Source: Halomonas daqiaonensis
Lineage (GTDB): Bacteria; Pseudomonadota; Gammaproteobacteria; Pseudomonadales; Halomonadaceae
NCBI RefSeq assembly: GCF_900109725.1
Contig: NZ_FOBC01000006.1
Span: forward strand, 62,001 to 126,000
DNA: 64,000 bases
Reading direction: 5' to 3'
The position numbers and the translations under genes were made by a program. Positions 17,495-25,767 of this stretch are shown piece by piece; position 1 is the stretch's first letter, and the number at the start of each line of letters is the position of its first letter. The notes under the pieces were generated by a model. That model worked only from the letters and a program-made list of their open reading frames with translations. It was not told the origin of the DNA and ran no database searches.

Positions 17495-18922
17495 ATGAAC
17501 CAGCAGCACCAGGACCTGATCGCTCGTGATCGCAAGGTGACCTTTCACGCCTCCACCCACCTGCGCGACTTCGCCCAGGGTGATGCACCGGGCCGCGTGA
17601 TCACCGGCGGCAAGGGGATCCATATCGTTGACAGGGATGGCCGCGAGTTCATTGACGGCTTCGCCGGGCTGTACTGCGTCAATATCGGCTACGGTCGCAC
17701 CGAAGTGGCCGAGGCCATCTATGAGCAGGCCCTGCAGATGTCCTACTACCATACCTATGTGGGGCACTCCAGCGAGCCGCAGATCGAGCTTTCCGAGAAG
17801 ATCCTCGAGCTCGCCGGCCCCGGCATGTCCAAGGTCTACTACGGCATGTCAGGGTCCGACGCCAACGAGACCCAGTTGAAGATCGTGCGCTACTACAACA
17901 ACGTGCGCGGCCTGCCGCAGAAGAAGAAGGTCATCTCGCGGATGCGTGGCTACCACGGCTCCGGTATTGCCTCGGGCTCGCTGACCGGCCTCAAGGCGTT
18001 CCATGACCACTTCGACCTGCCCATCGATACCATCCGCCACACCGAGGCGCCGTTCTACTACCAGCGGGCCGCCGAGCTCGAGGGCATGAGCGAACGCGAG
18101 TTCTCTAAGCAATGCGCGACCAAGCTCGAGGAAATGATCCTCGCCGAGGGGCCGGAGACGGTGGCCGCCTTCATCGGCGAGCCGGTGCTTGGCACCGGGG
18201 GTATCGTGCCCCCGCCGGAAGGCTACTGGGCCGAGATCCAGGCGGTGCTGGCCAGGTACGACGTGCTGCTGATCGCCGACGAGGTAGTGTGCGGCTTCGG
18301 GCGCATCGGGGCCGACTTTGGCAGCCACTTCTATGGCATCAAGCCTGACCTGATCACCGTCGCCAAGGGCCTGACCAGCGCCTATCAGCCACTCTCCGGC
18401 GTGATCGTCGGTGACCGCGTGTGGCAGGTGCTGGAGCAAGGCACTGGGGAATATGGCCCCATCGGTCACGGCTGGACCTACTCCGGTCATGCCCTGGGCT
18501 GTGCCGCCGGCCTGGCCAACCTGGCGATCATCGAGCGCGAGGGGCTGACCGCCAATGCCGCCGAGACCGGCGCCTACCTGCAGCAGCAGATGCAGGCCGC
18601 TTTCGGCGACCACCCCATCGTCGGCGATGTGCGTGGCGTGGGCATGCTGGCGGCCCTGGAGTTCGCCGCCGACCCGAGCCGTCGCGAGGCCTTCGACCCA
18701 ACCCTCAAGGTCGGCCCACGCATCGCCGCCGCGGCGATGGAAGAGAACCTGATCGCCCGCGCCATGCCTCAGGGAGACATCCTCGGCTTCGCGCCGCCCC
18801 TGGTAACCACGCGCGAGGAGGTCGACGAGATCATCGCGCGTACCCGTCGCGCCGTGGACGCGGTGCTGGACGAGCTGGTCCGCGAGGGTGCCATCAAGAC
18901 GGTGGCGGATACGGTCGCCTGA
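17495..18922 (+). CDS. doeD: L-2,4-diaminobutyrate transaminase DoeD
   Basis: DoeD transfers the 4-amino group of L-2,4-diaminobutyrate, giving aspartate semialdehyde for DoeC. The 475-residue protein is a class III (omega-type) aminotransferase. It has YYGMSGSDANETQLKI near residue 115, the PLP-contacting DEVVCGFGRIG near residue 260 and the Schiff-base lysine in VAKGLTSAYQPLSG near residue 290. The ATG at 17495 is chosen because family members begin near here. Upstream in-frame sequence runs through a REP-like repeat. The ribosome site is weak (AGAGAAAA). A stable hairpin follows the gene. Confidence 0.92.
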   Translation: MNQQHQDLIARDRKVTFHASTHLRDFAQGDAPGRVITGGKGIHIVDRDGREFIDGFAGLYCVNIGYGRTEVAEAIYEQALQMSYYHTYVGHSSEPQIELSEKILELAGPGMSKVYYGMSGSDANETQLKIVRYYNNVRGLPQKKKVISRMRGYHGSGIASGSLTGLKAFHDHFDLPIDTIRHTEAPFYYQRAAELEGMSEREFSKQCATKLEEMILAEGPETVAAFIGEPVLGTGGIVPPPEGYWAEIQAVLARYDVLLIADEVVCGFGRIGADFGSHFYGIKPDLITVAKGLTSAYQPLSGVIVGDRVWQVLEQGTGEYGPIGHGWTYSGHALGCAAGLANLAIIEREGLTANAAETGAYLQQQMQAAFGDHPIVGDVRGVGMLAALEFAADPSRREAFDPTLKVGPRIAAAAMEENLIARAMPQGDILGFAPPLVTTREEVDEIIARTRRAVDAVLDELVREGAIKTVADTVA

Positions 18923-18968
18923 CGGTTTGCCCGACCCTGGCCACGCCGGGAAACCGTAAACCATGAGC

Positions 18969-18994
18969 GTCGCCGCGGGCCTTCCCGCGGCGAC
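18969..18994 (+). terminator. Perfect GC hairpin between doeD and eutB
   Basis: GTCGCCGCGGG pairs perfectly with CCCGCGGCGAC around CCTT, 46 bp after doeD and 23 bp before eutB. There is no U-tract. It may attenuate transcription into eutB or serve as an mRNA end barrier. Confidence 0.45.
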
Positions 18995-19017
18995 GCCGTT
19001 GGCGCGGAGGAGAGACG

Positions 19018-20010
19018 ATGCACGATCACGGTGTCTCCCTGGAGACGCTCTATCAGGCGCGTCGGCGCATCGCCGACAAGGTAGTGCGCACGCCACTGAT
19101 ACGCTCGGCGGCGTTATCGGAGCGCTTTGATGCCGAGATCCTGCTCAAGCTCGAGACCCACCAGCCCACCGGCGCCTTCAAGTTGCGTGGTGCCGTCAAC
19201 ATGCTCGTCGCGCTGATCGAGCGGCACGGCCGGGGGGCGCTGGCGGCCGGAGTGGTCACGGCCTCCACCGGCAACCACGGCCGGGCAGTGGCGTACGCCG
19301 CCTCATCCCTTGGCATACCGGCGGTGATCTGTCTCTCGCGGTTGGTACCGGACAACAAGGTCGCCGCCATCGAGGCGCTGGGTGCCGAGACGAGACGCGT
19401 CGGAGCCAGTCAGGATGAGGCTTTCGCGGAGGTCGAGCGGCTGGTGAGCGAGCACGGCATGACTCTGGTTCCGCCCTTCGATGACCCGCGGATCGTGGCG
19501 GGGCAGGGCACCATCGGCCTCGAGCTCATGGAGGACTGCCCGGACCTGGACCGGGTCATCGTGGGTCTCTCCGGTGGCGGCCTGCTGGGCGGCATCGGCG
19601 CGGCCGTGAAGGCGATTCGTCCGGCCTGCCGGGTCACCGGGGTGAGTCTGTCGCATGGCGCGGCCATGTGGGAGAGTCTCGAGGCTGGCCACCCCGTGGC
19701 GGTCGATGAGGTCGAGAGCCTGGGAGACTCTCTGGGCGGCGGCATCGGGCTCGACAATCGCTGCACCTTGGCCCTGGTGCGCGAGGTGATGGACGACCAC
19801 CTCCAGGTCTCCGAGCGTGCCATCGCCACGGCCATGGTCGATATCCTCCAGGACGAGAAGCTGCTGGTGGAGGGCGCCGCCGCCGTGGGCCTGTCCGCCA
19901 TCGAGGAGCATGGCCTGGATGTGCGAGGCCAGCGCGTGGCGCTGATCCTCTCCGGCAATGGCGTGTCGCTTGCGACTCTCGATCGGGCGCGTGCCCTGGC
20001 GGGACGCTGA
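19018..20010 (+). CDS. eutB: Hydroxyectoine utilization dehydratase EutB
   Basis: EutB is a threonine-dehydratase-like PLP enzyme that, with EutC, is thought to convert hydroxyectoine-derived intermediates into the ectoine pathway. The 330-residue protein has the PLP lysine K55 in PTGAFKLRGA, STGNHGRAVAYAA near residue 83 and the glycine loop GLSGGGLLGG near residue 183. GGAGGAG seven bases upstream sets the start. It lacks the regulatory ACT domain of biosynthetic threonine dehydratases. It is followed after 26 bp by eutC, the arrangement also known from rhizobial and Ruegeria eut operons. Confidence 0.9.
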   Translation: MHDHGVSLETLYQARRRIADKVVRTPLIRSAALSERFDAEILLKLETHQPTGAFKLRGAVNMLVALIERHGRGALAAGVVTASTGNHGRAVAYAASSLGIPAVICLSRLVPDNKVAAIEALGAETRRVGASQDEAFAEVERLVSEHGMTLVPPFDDPRIVAGQGTIGLELMEDCPDLDRVIVGLSGGGLLGGIGAAVKAIRPACRVTGVSLSHGAAMWESLEAGHPVAVDEVESLGDSLGGGIGLDNRCTLALVREVMDDHLQVSERAIATAMVDILQDEKLLVEGAAAVGLSAIEEHGLDVRGQRVALILSGNGVSLATLDRARALAGR

Positions 20011-20036
20011 GTTCCCTCTTCCCTGTGGAGATACTG

Positions 20037-20984
20037 ATGAAGCTCTATCATCGCGATGCCATAGAAGGTGCCGTGGGGCTTGATGGCAACGCCTTGGCCG
20101 CCGTGGAGGCGGGCTTCGCCGCCCTGGGGCGTGGCGAGGTGGTGCAGCCGCCGATCCTTTCCATGGCCATCGAGGAAGCCAACGGCGAGGTGGACGTCAA
20201 GACGGCCCATATCCGTGGCGCCGAGCGCTTCGCCATCAAGGTCAGCCCCGGCTTCTTCGACAACCCCAAGCTGGGATTGCCCAGCCTCAATGGCCTGATG
20301 CTGGTCTTCTCGGCCAGGACCGGGCTGGTGGAGGCGGTGCTCTTCGACGAAGGCTACCTCACCCAGGTTCGCACGGCTCTGGCTGGCGCGATCGCCGCCA
20401 AGCAGCTGTCACGGGAGAACAGCCGACGGGTCACGGTACTGGGCGCAGGTGAGCAGGCCGAGCGGCAGGTGCAGGCGCTGCGCCTGGTGCGCGACCTCGA
20501 TAGTGTCGACGTCTGGGCCCGCCGTCGCGAGGCCGCCGAGGGCTACGCCGAGCGGATGCGCGCGATGGGGCTGAGGGTAACCGTCCACGATGACGTGGCC
20601 GAGGCCTGTACCGCGGCGGATATCATCGTCACCACCACGCCGTCACACCTGCCATTGCTGCATGCCCGGGACTTGCCCGCGGGCGTGCATGTCACCGCCA
20701 TGGGCTCGGACAGTGCGCAGAAGCGCGAGCTCGATGCCTCGGTGCTGATCCGGGCCGACGCCTTCGTCTGCGATAGCCGTGCCCAGAGTGAAGGCAACGG
20801 TGAGCTAAAGGCGTTCGAAGGCGGCGAAGTGCCTTTCAAGGTCCATGAGCTGGGCCGTGTGATTGCCGAGGGGCAGCGCTTGCGCCTGTCGGAGGACACG
20901 CTCACGGTGTGTGATCTCACCGGCACCGGTGTCCAGGATACCGCCATCGCCAACTTCGCCCTGGCGCAGCTCGTGTCCGGCTGA
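20037..20984 (+). CDS. eutC: Ornithine-cyclodeaminase-family protein EutC
   Basis: This 315-residue protein belongs to the ornithine cyclodeaminase/mu-crystallin family and is the usual partner of EutB in hydroxyectoine use. Marks are KVSPGFFDNPKLGLPSLNG near residue 66, the Rossmann motif VTVLGAGEQAERQ near residue 130 and VTAMGSDSAQKRELD near residue 220. GGAG six bases before the ATG at 20037 decides the start over a GTG at 20025. Its precise reaction is inferred from the eut operon context. Confidence 0.88.
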   Translation: MKLYHRDAIEGAVGLDGNALAAVEAGFAALGRGEVVQPPILSMAIEEANGEVDVKTAHIRGAERFAIKVSPGFFDNPKLGLPSLNGLMLVFSARTGLVEAVLFDEGYLTQVRTALAGAIAAKQLSRENSRRVTVLGAGEQAERQVQALRLVRDLDSVDVWARRREAAEGYAERMRAMGLRVTVHDDVAEACTAADIIVTTTPSHLPLLHARDLPAGVHVTAMGSDSAQKRELDASVLIRADAFVCDSRAQSEGNGELKAFEGGEVPFKVHELGRVIAEGQRLRLSEDTLTVCDLTGTGVQDTAIANFALAQLVSG

Positions 20985-21064
20985 GCCCTGTCGCCGCAAG
21001 TCGACTTGTCGTCGCGGGACTCCTGGCGCAGGCTGGGATTTTCACCGATGAAAGGAGCAAGGGG

Positions 21065-21748
21065 ATGGCAATGGTACTCGCCTTCGATGTCTACGGGACC
21101 CTGATCGACACCCATGGCGTGGTCGCCGAACTCGAACAGCGCCTTGCCGGGCAGGACCGTTCTGACCTGGCCCCGGCGTTCTCGCGGCGTTGGCGCGACA
21201 AGCAGCTGGAGTACAGCTTCCGGCGCGGCCTGATGGGTGCCTACGCGGACTTTTCCCTGTGTACCCGCGAAGCGCTGGAGTTCACCGACCGCGCCCTGCA
21301 GACGCGCTTCTCGGAGACCGACAAGGAACACCTGATGGGTGTCTATGCCCGGCTGCCGGCCTTTCCCGAGGCGTCGTCCGCACTGGATCGCCTCGCCGAG
21401 GCGGGGGTTCGATGCGTGGCCTTCTCCAACGGCAGCCGTGAGGCGGTCGAGGGGCTGCTCGAACAGGCAGGAATCCGCGAGCGCTTCGAGATGGTGGTCA
21501 GCGTCGATGAGGTCAAGCGATTCAAGCCCGACCCGGCGGTCTACGCGCATCTGCGTTACCGGCTGGAGAGCGAGCCCGGCGACACCTGGTTGATCTCCAG
21601 CAACTCCTTCGACGTCATCGGTGCCCGGTATGCCGGGCTGCATGCCGCCTGGATTCGCCGTGTTCCAGATGCTCCCTTCGATCCTTGGGGAATCGAGCCC
21701 GACATTACCGTCCCCGACCTCGATGCCCTGGCCGATCGGCTAGGCTAG
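21065..21748 (+). CDS. HAD-family haloacid dehalogenase type II
   Basis: The 227-residue protein has the HAD nucleophile motif FDVYGTLID (D8), the motif II Ser in AFSNGSREAVE, the motif III Lys in VKRFKPDPAVY and the SSNSFDVIGA segment typical of L-2-haloacid dehalogenases. AAGGAG precedes the ATG. It is the last plus-strand gene of the ectoine cluster, 80 bp behind eutC, and a strong hairpin follows. Haloacid dehalogenase-like proteins are recurrent neighbours of eut genes, so it may act on a pathway side product, but no reaction is known. Confidence 0.85.
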   Translation: MAMVLAFDVYGTLIDTHGVVAELEQRLAGQDRSDLAPAFSRRWRDKQLEYSFRRGLMGAYADFSLCTREALEFTDRALQTRFSETDKEHLMGVYARLPAFPEASSALDRLAEAGVRCVAFSNGSREAVEGLLEQAGIRERFEMVVSVDEVKRFKPDPAVYAHLRYRLESEPGDTWLISSNSFDVIGARYAGLHAAWIRRVPDAPFDPWGIEPDITVPDLDALADRLG

Positions 21749-21767
21749 CTGCACCAGCATGACACAA

Positions 21768-21801
21768 CAGCGCCCCGCGACTGGAGAGCCGCGGGGCGCT
21801 G
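21768..21801. terminator. Bidirectional terminator after the ectoine cluster
   Basis: CAGCGCCCCGCG pairs perfectly with CGCGGGGCGCTG across a ten-base loop, followed by CTGTTT on the plus strand. It lies between the convergent dehalogenase and AhpD-like genes and should stop transcription from both. Confidence 0.75.
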
Positions 21802-21834
21802 CTGTTTCCGTCGCTGGTGCGAGGAAAGCGCTGA

Positions 21835-22404
21835 TCAGCCCTGCCAGGCGTGGCCGGCGAATGCCTCGTCGAGTTCCGGGTGGTTGACGTGGTTGGCGTA
21901 GTTGGAGAGCGTCTTGACCGCCAGGGCCAGCACGATCTGCAGCACCTGCTGCTCCTCGAAGCCGGCATCCAGGAAAGCCTTGGCGTCTGACTGAGTGGGT
22001 TTGCCCCGGGTTTCGAACATCACCTTGGTGAATTCACTCAGTGCGGCGAGGCGCTCGTCCGCAATCGGCTTGTCGTTGCGGAGCGCTTCCAGGACATCGG
22101 CCGGCACCTCTGACATCTTCTCACCCAGCATGCTGTGGGCGGACATGCAGTAGCTGCAGCCGTTGAGACGGCTGATGGTCAGGAACACGACTTCCTGCTC
22201 GGGCGGCGCGAAGCCGGAGTCCTCGCGGAACAGCTCGTAGCCGTGCAGGTAGGTGTCCAGCACGCCCGGGGCCTTGGCCATGCCTTCGTACATCTTGGGC
22301 ACGAAGCCCAGCGTTTCGTTGGCCTTCTCGAGCAAAGGTTTTGCCTTGGCATCGGCGTTGTCGAGGGTCTGCGGAGCCAGTTGCATCTGATAGTCGGCGG
22401 ACAT
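21835..22404 (-). CDS. AhpD/carboxymuconolactone decarboxylase-family protein
   Basis: The 189-residue protein carries the CxxC redox motif of the AhpD family (C83 and C86 in NGCSYCMSAHS, with H90), seen in peroxidase-type alkylhydroperoxidase-like proteins. It probably acts in the cytoplasm against oxidants or reactive electrophiles. It lies 84 bp behind a TetR regulator gene on the same strand, and the same 13-bp motif precedes both genes, so it is very likely the target of that regulator. GGAG stands six bases before the ATG. Confidence 0.88.
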   Translation of the reverse strand: MSADYQMQLAPQTLDNADAKAKPLLEKANETLGFVPKMYEGMAKAPGVLDTYLHGYELFREDSGFAPPEQEVVFLTISRLNGCSYCMSAHSMLGEKMSEVPADVLEALRNDKPIADERLAALSEFTKVMFETRGKPTQSDAKAFLDAGFEEQQVLQIVLALAVKTLSNYANHVNHPELDEAFAGHAWQG

Positions 22405-22454
22405 GGTGTATGTCTCCTTTGTTGTCGTGGGTATTGCTGTTGCACCATTTAAGG

Positions 22455-22467
22455 ATCGATCGTTCCA
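22455..22467. promoter_or_regulatory. Candidate TetR operator before the AhpD-like gene
   Basis: ATCGATCGTTCCA (TGGAACGATCGAT on the minus strand) lies 51 bp before the AhpD-like start. An identical 13-mer lies in front of the TetR gene at 23095-23107. Both are flanked by similar AT-rich sequence, which supports a shared binding site. Confidence 0.65.
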
Positions 22468-22488
22468 AAAATGGCGAGGAAAAAAACG

Positions 22489-23079
22489 TCAGCGTCGGAG
22501 TCCGTCCAGGAGCAGCTCGACCGCCTGTCCGGCCTGGTGGGTGTCTGACCCACTCTTCAGCAGGATCCTGAGCCCGGCCATGCCCATCGTCAGGTAGCTG
22601 GCCAGGGCCGCTGCATCCCGGTCCGGGTCGATATCACCTTCCGCCTGGGCTCGCTCCACTGCCTGCTGGAACAGTGCCGTGATGGCGGCGATGCTCTGGC
22701 GGGCATGCTGCGAGGGTAGGCCATCCTGCTGGCCGAGCTCGCTGGCGGAGTTGAAGATCAGGCAACCCAGTGCGGCGCGATCGCTGCCGGCCTCTTGTGC
22801 TGTCTCGCGGAACAAGCTCGCAAGGAAATCTACTGCCGAGGGAGATGCCTCGAGGCGGCGACCCAGACGTCCTACCAGAGACTCGCGATAGCGTCTCAGG
22901 GCTTCGAGGAATAGCTGCTCCTTGTTGCCGAAGGCCTGATAGAGGCTGCTGCGCGAGAGGCTCATGGCCGCGAGCAGGTCCCGGGTCGAAGCGCTTTCAT
23001 AGCCTCGTGACCAGAAGACCTGCATGGCGGCGTTGGCAGCCTCGTCCGGGCTGAATGCGATAGGGCGTCCTCGTGTCAT
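22489..23079 (-). CDS. TetR/AcrR-family transcriptional regulator
   Basis: With the start at MTRGRPIAF (23079) the protein is 196 residues. Its N-terminal helix-turn-helix reads STRDLLAAMSLSRSSLYQAF then GNKEQLF near residues 30-55, and the all-helical ligand-binding domain follows. A longer in-frame start at 23130 would read through the operator-like motif and is unlikely. A 13-bp motif is repeated before this gene and before the AhpD-like gene, so the protein probably represses both, and oxidised or electrophilic ligands may release it. C-terminal cysteine in GCLIFNSASE could sense such ligands, as in related YcdC/NemR-type proteins. Confidence 0.88.
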   Translation of the reverse strand: MTRGRPIAFSPDEAANAAMQVFWSRGYESASTRDLLAAMSLSRSSLYQAFGNKEQLFLEALRRYRESLVGRLGRRLEASPSAVDFLASLFRETAQEAGSDRAALGCLIFNSASELGQQDGLPSQHARQSIAAITALFQQAVERAQAEGDIDPDRDAAALASYLTMGMAGLRILLKSGSDTHQAGQAVELLLDGLRR

Positions 23080-23094
23080 AGCGTTTAATTTAGT

Positions 23095-23107
23095 ATCGAT
23101 CGTTCCA
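23095..23107. promoter_or_regulatory. Candidate TetR operator before its own gene
   Basis: ATCGATCGTTCCA here is identical to the motif at 22455-22467 and lies 15 bp before the TetR start, where binding would block its own transcription. Confidence 0.65.
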
Positions 23108-23236
23108 TAAATCAATGCGCGACAGATCATGCCCGCTTGCTATCGATGTAAGGAGCGTTTGGTTGCGTCGACAGAGTAGCCAGACGCCATCATCAACAGC
23201 ATCACGCTCACGATGGCCGTAGAGGAGACCCCGAGC

Positions 23237-25642
23237 ATGACGGAAAAGCATTCGCCGACAAGACGCTTCTGGCTGGGCGGCAAGCGGGCGGCCGAGCAGG
23301 ACCGGTTCTTCCGTGAGGCCCTGGAGCCTCTGGGCTGGCAACTCGGGGACGAGCATGACTGGGATGCCGGTTGGATCACCGGTATGCCGGATGCCGCACA
23401 GTTCCGTCGGGTCTCGCCGACTCGCAGGATTAACCACTTTCCGGGCAATGCCGCGTTGACCGTCAAGAGCCGTCTCCACGACAGCCTTTCCACTTTGCGC
23501 GAGCGCATCCGGGACAGCCATGGCGCCCGGCATGATCTTGCCCGGCGACTGGAATTTTTCCCCCATGCCTACGTGATGCCCGGTGATTACCATGCGCTGC
23601 AGGATGCCGCCCTGGCCAACCCCGACCAGCGCTGGATCCTCAAGCCCACCAATGCCTCCAAGGGCAAGGGGGTACGCGTCCTGCAGGATGTCGCCGAGGC
23701 GCCGCTCGCCCAGGACTGGCTGGTACAGGAGTATGTGGCTAATCCTCACACCATTCGCGGCCACAAGTATGTGCTGCGACTCTATGTGCTGATTACCTCC
23801 CTGGAGCCGCTGCGTGTCTACCTCTATCGCCAGGGCTTCGCCAAGCTGGCCTCCGAGCCCTGGGATCCCGAGGATGCCGACAACCCCTTCAGCCAGCTGA
23901 CCAATCCGGACATCAATGCCCTCAATGACCGAGCCGAGGTGCCGGTTGAGTTTATCGACCTCGACCGCTATCGACAGTGGTTGCGCGACCAGGGAAACGA
24001 CGACGATGCTCTCTTCACGCGAATCGAGGATCTGGTGGCCTTGACTGCGATCTCCGCCGTGGACGCCATGCGCAGCCGTACGGCTCAGGCCGGCGCCGAT
24101 CCGCGTGGCTGCTATGAGCTGCTGGGACTCGACTGCCTGGTGGACGACACCCTCAAACCGTGGATCCTGGAGTGCAACCTCAGCCCCTCGCTGGGGATCT
24201 GTGCCGCCCCGGAGACAGGAGGGCGCATCGAGGAAGCGGTCAAGGGCGGGCTGGTGCGTGACATGGTCTCGCTGATCGATATCCCTGGCGAGGCGCTCTC
24301 CGAAACGGCCGAGACGGATGCTGCCCTGCAGGGCCCCGGTTTCGCCGCTCGGTTGGTCGCCGAGGCCGAAGCCGAACAGGGTCGTGCCGGAGGTTTCCGT
24401 CGGCTGCTGCCGGCCGACGACCCAGAGCGTTACCTGCCCTATTTCACGTTGCCCACCCCGGCTGACCTGTCGCTGGCTGAAGGGCTGACAGGGCGTTCTC
24501 TGCCGCGCCCGCGACTACAGCGTCGCCACGTGGTGGAACTGGTCGATGAAGAGCGCCTTGCACTCTATGACACACGCAGCGGTCGCTATTATCGCCCTAA
24601 CGACACGGCGGCCCTGACCTGGCTGCTGGCGACCGACGGGCTGGAGCCCGATGCCATCGCCGATGAGCTGGCTCACGCCACTACCGAGACGGGGGTGCCG
24701 GCAGAGCGTACGGCAATGCGGCGTGATGTGTGGAACACCCTGCACGACTGGTGCCTTACCGGCCTGCTCTGCCAGCAGGGCGTCGTGCCGCAAGCACTGG
24801 CGGGAGACCACGGCGCCAATGATCAGACGACGCCGGTGTCATCGTCAGGGCGGGCCATGAGACTCAGCCTGGACGGCCGTCACTGGAGACTGGACATGGG
24901 TAGCGGTCCCGCCCTGGCGCGGTTGACGACCTGGTTCGGCGAATGGCTGTCACCGATTGACGATGAGACTGCCAGCCGGCTTCCACGGCTGGCTGTACTG
25001 CGCGAGGCCGGCGGCTATGCGCTGGCCACCGACGATCGACTATTGGCCTCGCGGTTGACGCTGGCACAGCTGGGCCCAGTACTGATGGCGCATCTGATTC
25101 GACAAGCCGCGATGCCCGGTCGCCCGGTGATAGACGCTGGTCTACTGGTCACGCCGCAGGGTACCGGGGTGCTCTGCCTGCTACCCGACGAAGAGGAGAG
25201 TTGCCTGTTGATGCAGCGGCTAGGGGAGACCACGGGTGGCGTGCTGACCCGGGGCGTGCGCCTGGATCTGGCGAACCCGCAAACAGCCGAGCCTCTGGAT
25301 TTCCCTCTGCCGGGCGTCACCGACATTGCCGAAACTGAGTTGCCCGACTCAGTGACAATTCGCGGCGTGCTGCTGCCGGCAGAAGTGTCTGCCAAGGAAA
25401 CCCTCGCTCCGGTCGCCATGCTGGAGGTGCTTGGCGCCGTGCTTGCGAATTGCCTGACCGCCGATAACCAGGCACTGGATGCCCGGAGCGTGACGCTACT
25501 GAGCGATTGGCTCGCCACTCTTGACTCGAGCGCCGTGAAATCGGGACCGGATGCGCCGGATGCTGACTCTCTGGCCGAATGGCTGATCACTCGGTTAGAA
25601 CCCGATCTTTCGGTCGGTCACCCTGCCATGGCGAAGGGATGA
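23237..25642 (+). CDS. TTL-like ATP-grasp / PqqD-like / HprK-like fusion protein, putative peptide-modifying ligase
   Basis: This 801-residue protein has three parts. Residues 60-350 match the tubulin-tyrosine-ligase-like (TTL) ATP-grasp fold: INHFPG at 65, FFPHAYVMP at 107, the ATP-binding WILKPTNASKGKGV at 133, the LTNPDIN motif at 221, and a metal/ATP-binding end ELLGLDCLVDD then LKPWILECNLSPSL at 294-319. Residues 428-515 resemble PqqD, a peptide-recognition fold (SGRYYRPNDTAALTWLL). Residues 540-780 resemble HPr-kinase-related proteins but lack a GxxGxGKS P-loop. TTL enzymes add amino acids, often glutamate, to protein tails. The next gene encodes a Glu-rich repeat peptide, its likely substrate. 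GAGGAG supports the ATG at 23237. The domain calls are by eye. Confidence 0.8.
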   Translation: MTEKHSPTRRFWLGGKRAAEQDRFFREALEPLGWQLGDEHDWDAGWITGMPDAAQFRRVSPTRRINHFPGNAALTVKSRLHDSLSTLRERIRDSHGARHDLARRLEFFPHAYVMPGDYHALQDAALANPDQRWILKPTNASKGKGVRVLQDVAEAPLAQDWLVQEYVANPHTIRGHKYVLRLYVLITSLEPLRVYLYRQGFAKLASEPWDPEDADNPFSQLTNPDINALNDRAEVPVEFIDLDRYRQWLRDQGNDDDALFTRIEDLVALTAISAVDAMRSRTAQAGADPRGCYELLGLDCLVDDTLKPWILECNLSPSLGICAAPETGGRIEEAVKGGLVRDMVSLIDIPGEALSETAETDAALQGPGFAARLVAEAEAEQGRAGGFRRLLPADDPERYLPYFTLPTPADLSLAEGLTGRSLPRPRLQRRHVVELVDEERLALYDTRSGRYYRPNDTAALTWLLATDGLEPDAIADELAHATTETGVPAERTAMRRDVWNTLHDWCLTGLLCQQGVVPQALAGDHGANDQTTPVSSSGRAMRLSLDGRHWRLDMGSGPALARLTTWFGEWLSPIDDETASRLPRLAVLREAGGYALATDDRLLASRLTLAQLGPVLMAHLIRQAAMPGRPVIDAGLLVTPQGTGVLCLLPDEEESCLLMQRLGETTGGVLTRGVRLDLANPQTAEPLDFPLPGVTDIAETELPDSVTIRGVLLPAEVSAKETLAPVAMLEVLGAVLANCLTADNQALDARSVTLLSDWLATLDSSAVKSGPDAPDADSLAEWLITRLEPDLSVGHPAMAKG

Positions 25643-25660
25643 TCCGGGGCACGAGCATAC

Positions 25661-25680
25661 GGTGATGCGATGGCATCACC
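25661..25680 (+). terminator. Small perfect hairpin between ligase and peptide genes
   Basis: GGTGATGC and GCATCACC pair perfectly around GATG, 19 bp after the ligase stop. With no U-tract it may be a partial terminator or a processing site that sets different expression of ligase and peptide. Confidence 0.4.
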
Positions 25681-25767
25681 GATGACGAAGCCGGCCCCAA
25701 GAGCCGACTTCACTGCAAGACGGCATGCCCAGCATGTCGCCCAATGTGCATCAAGGAGGTCATGATC

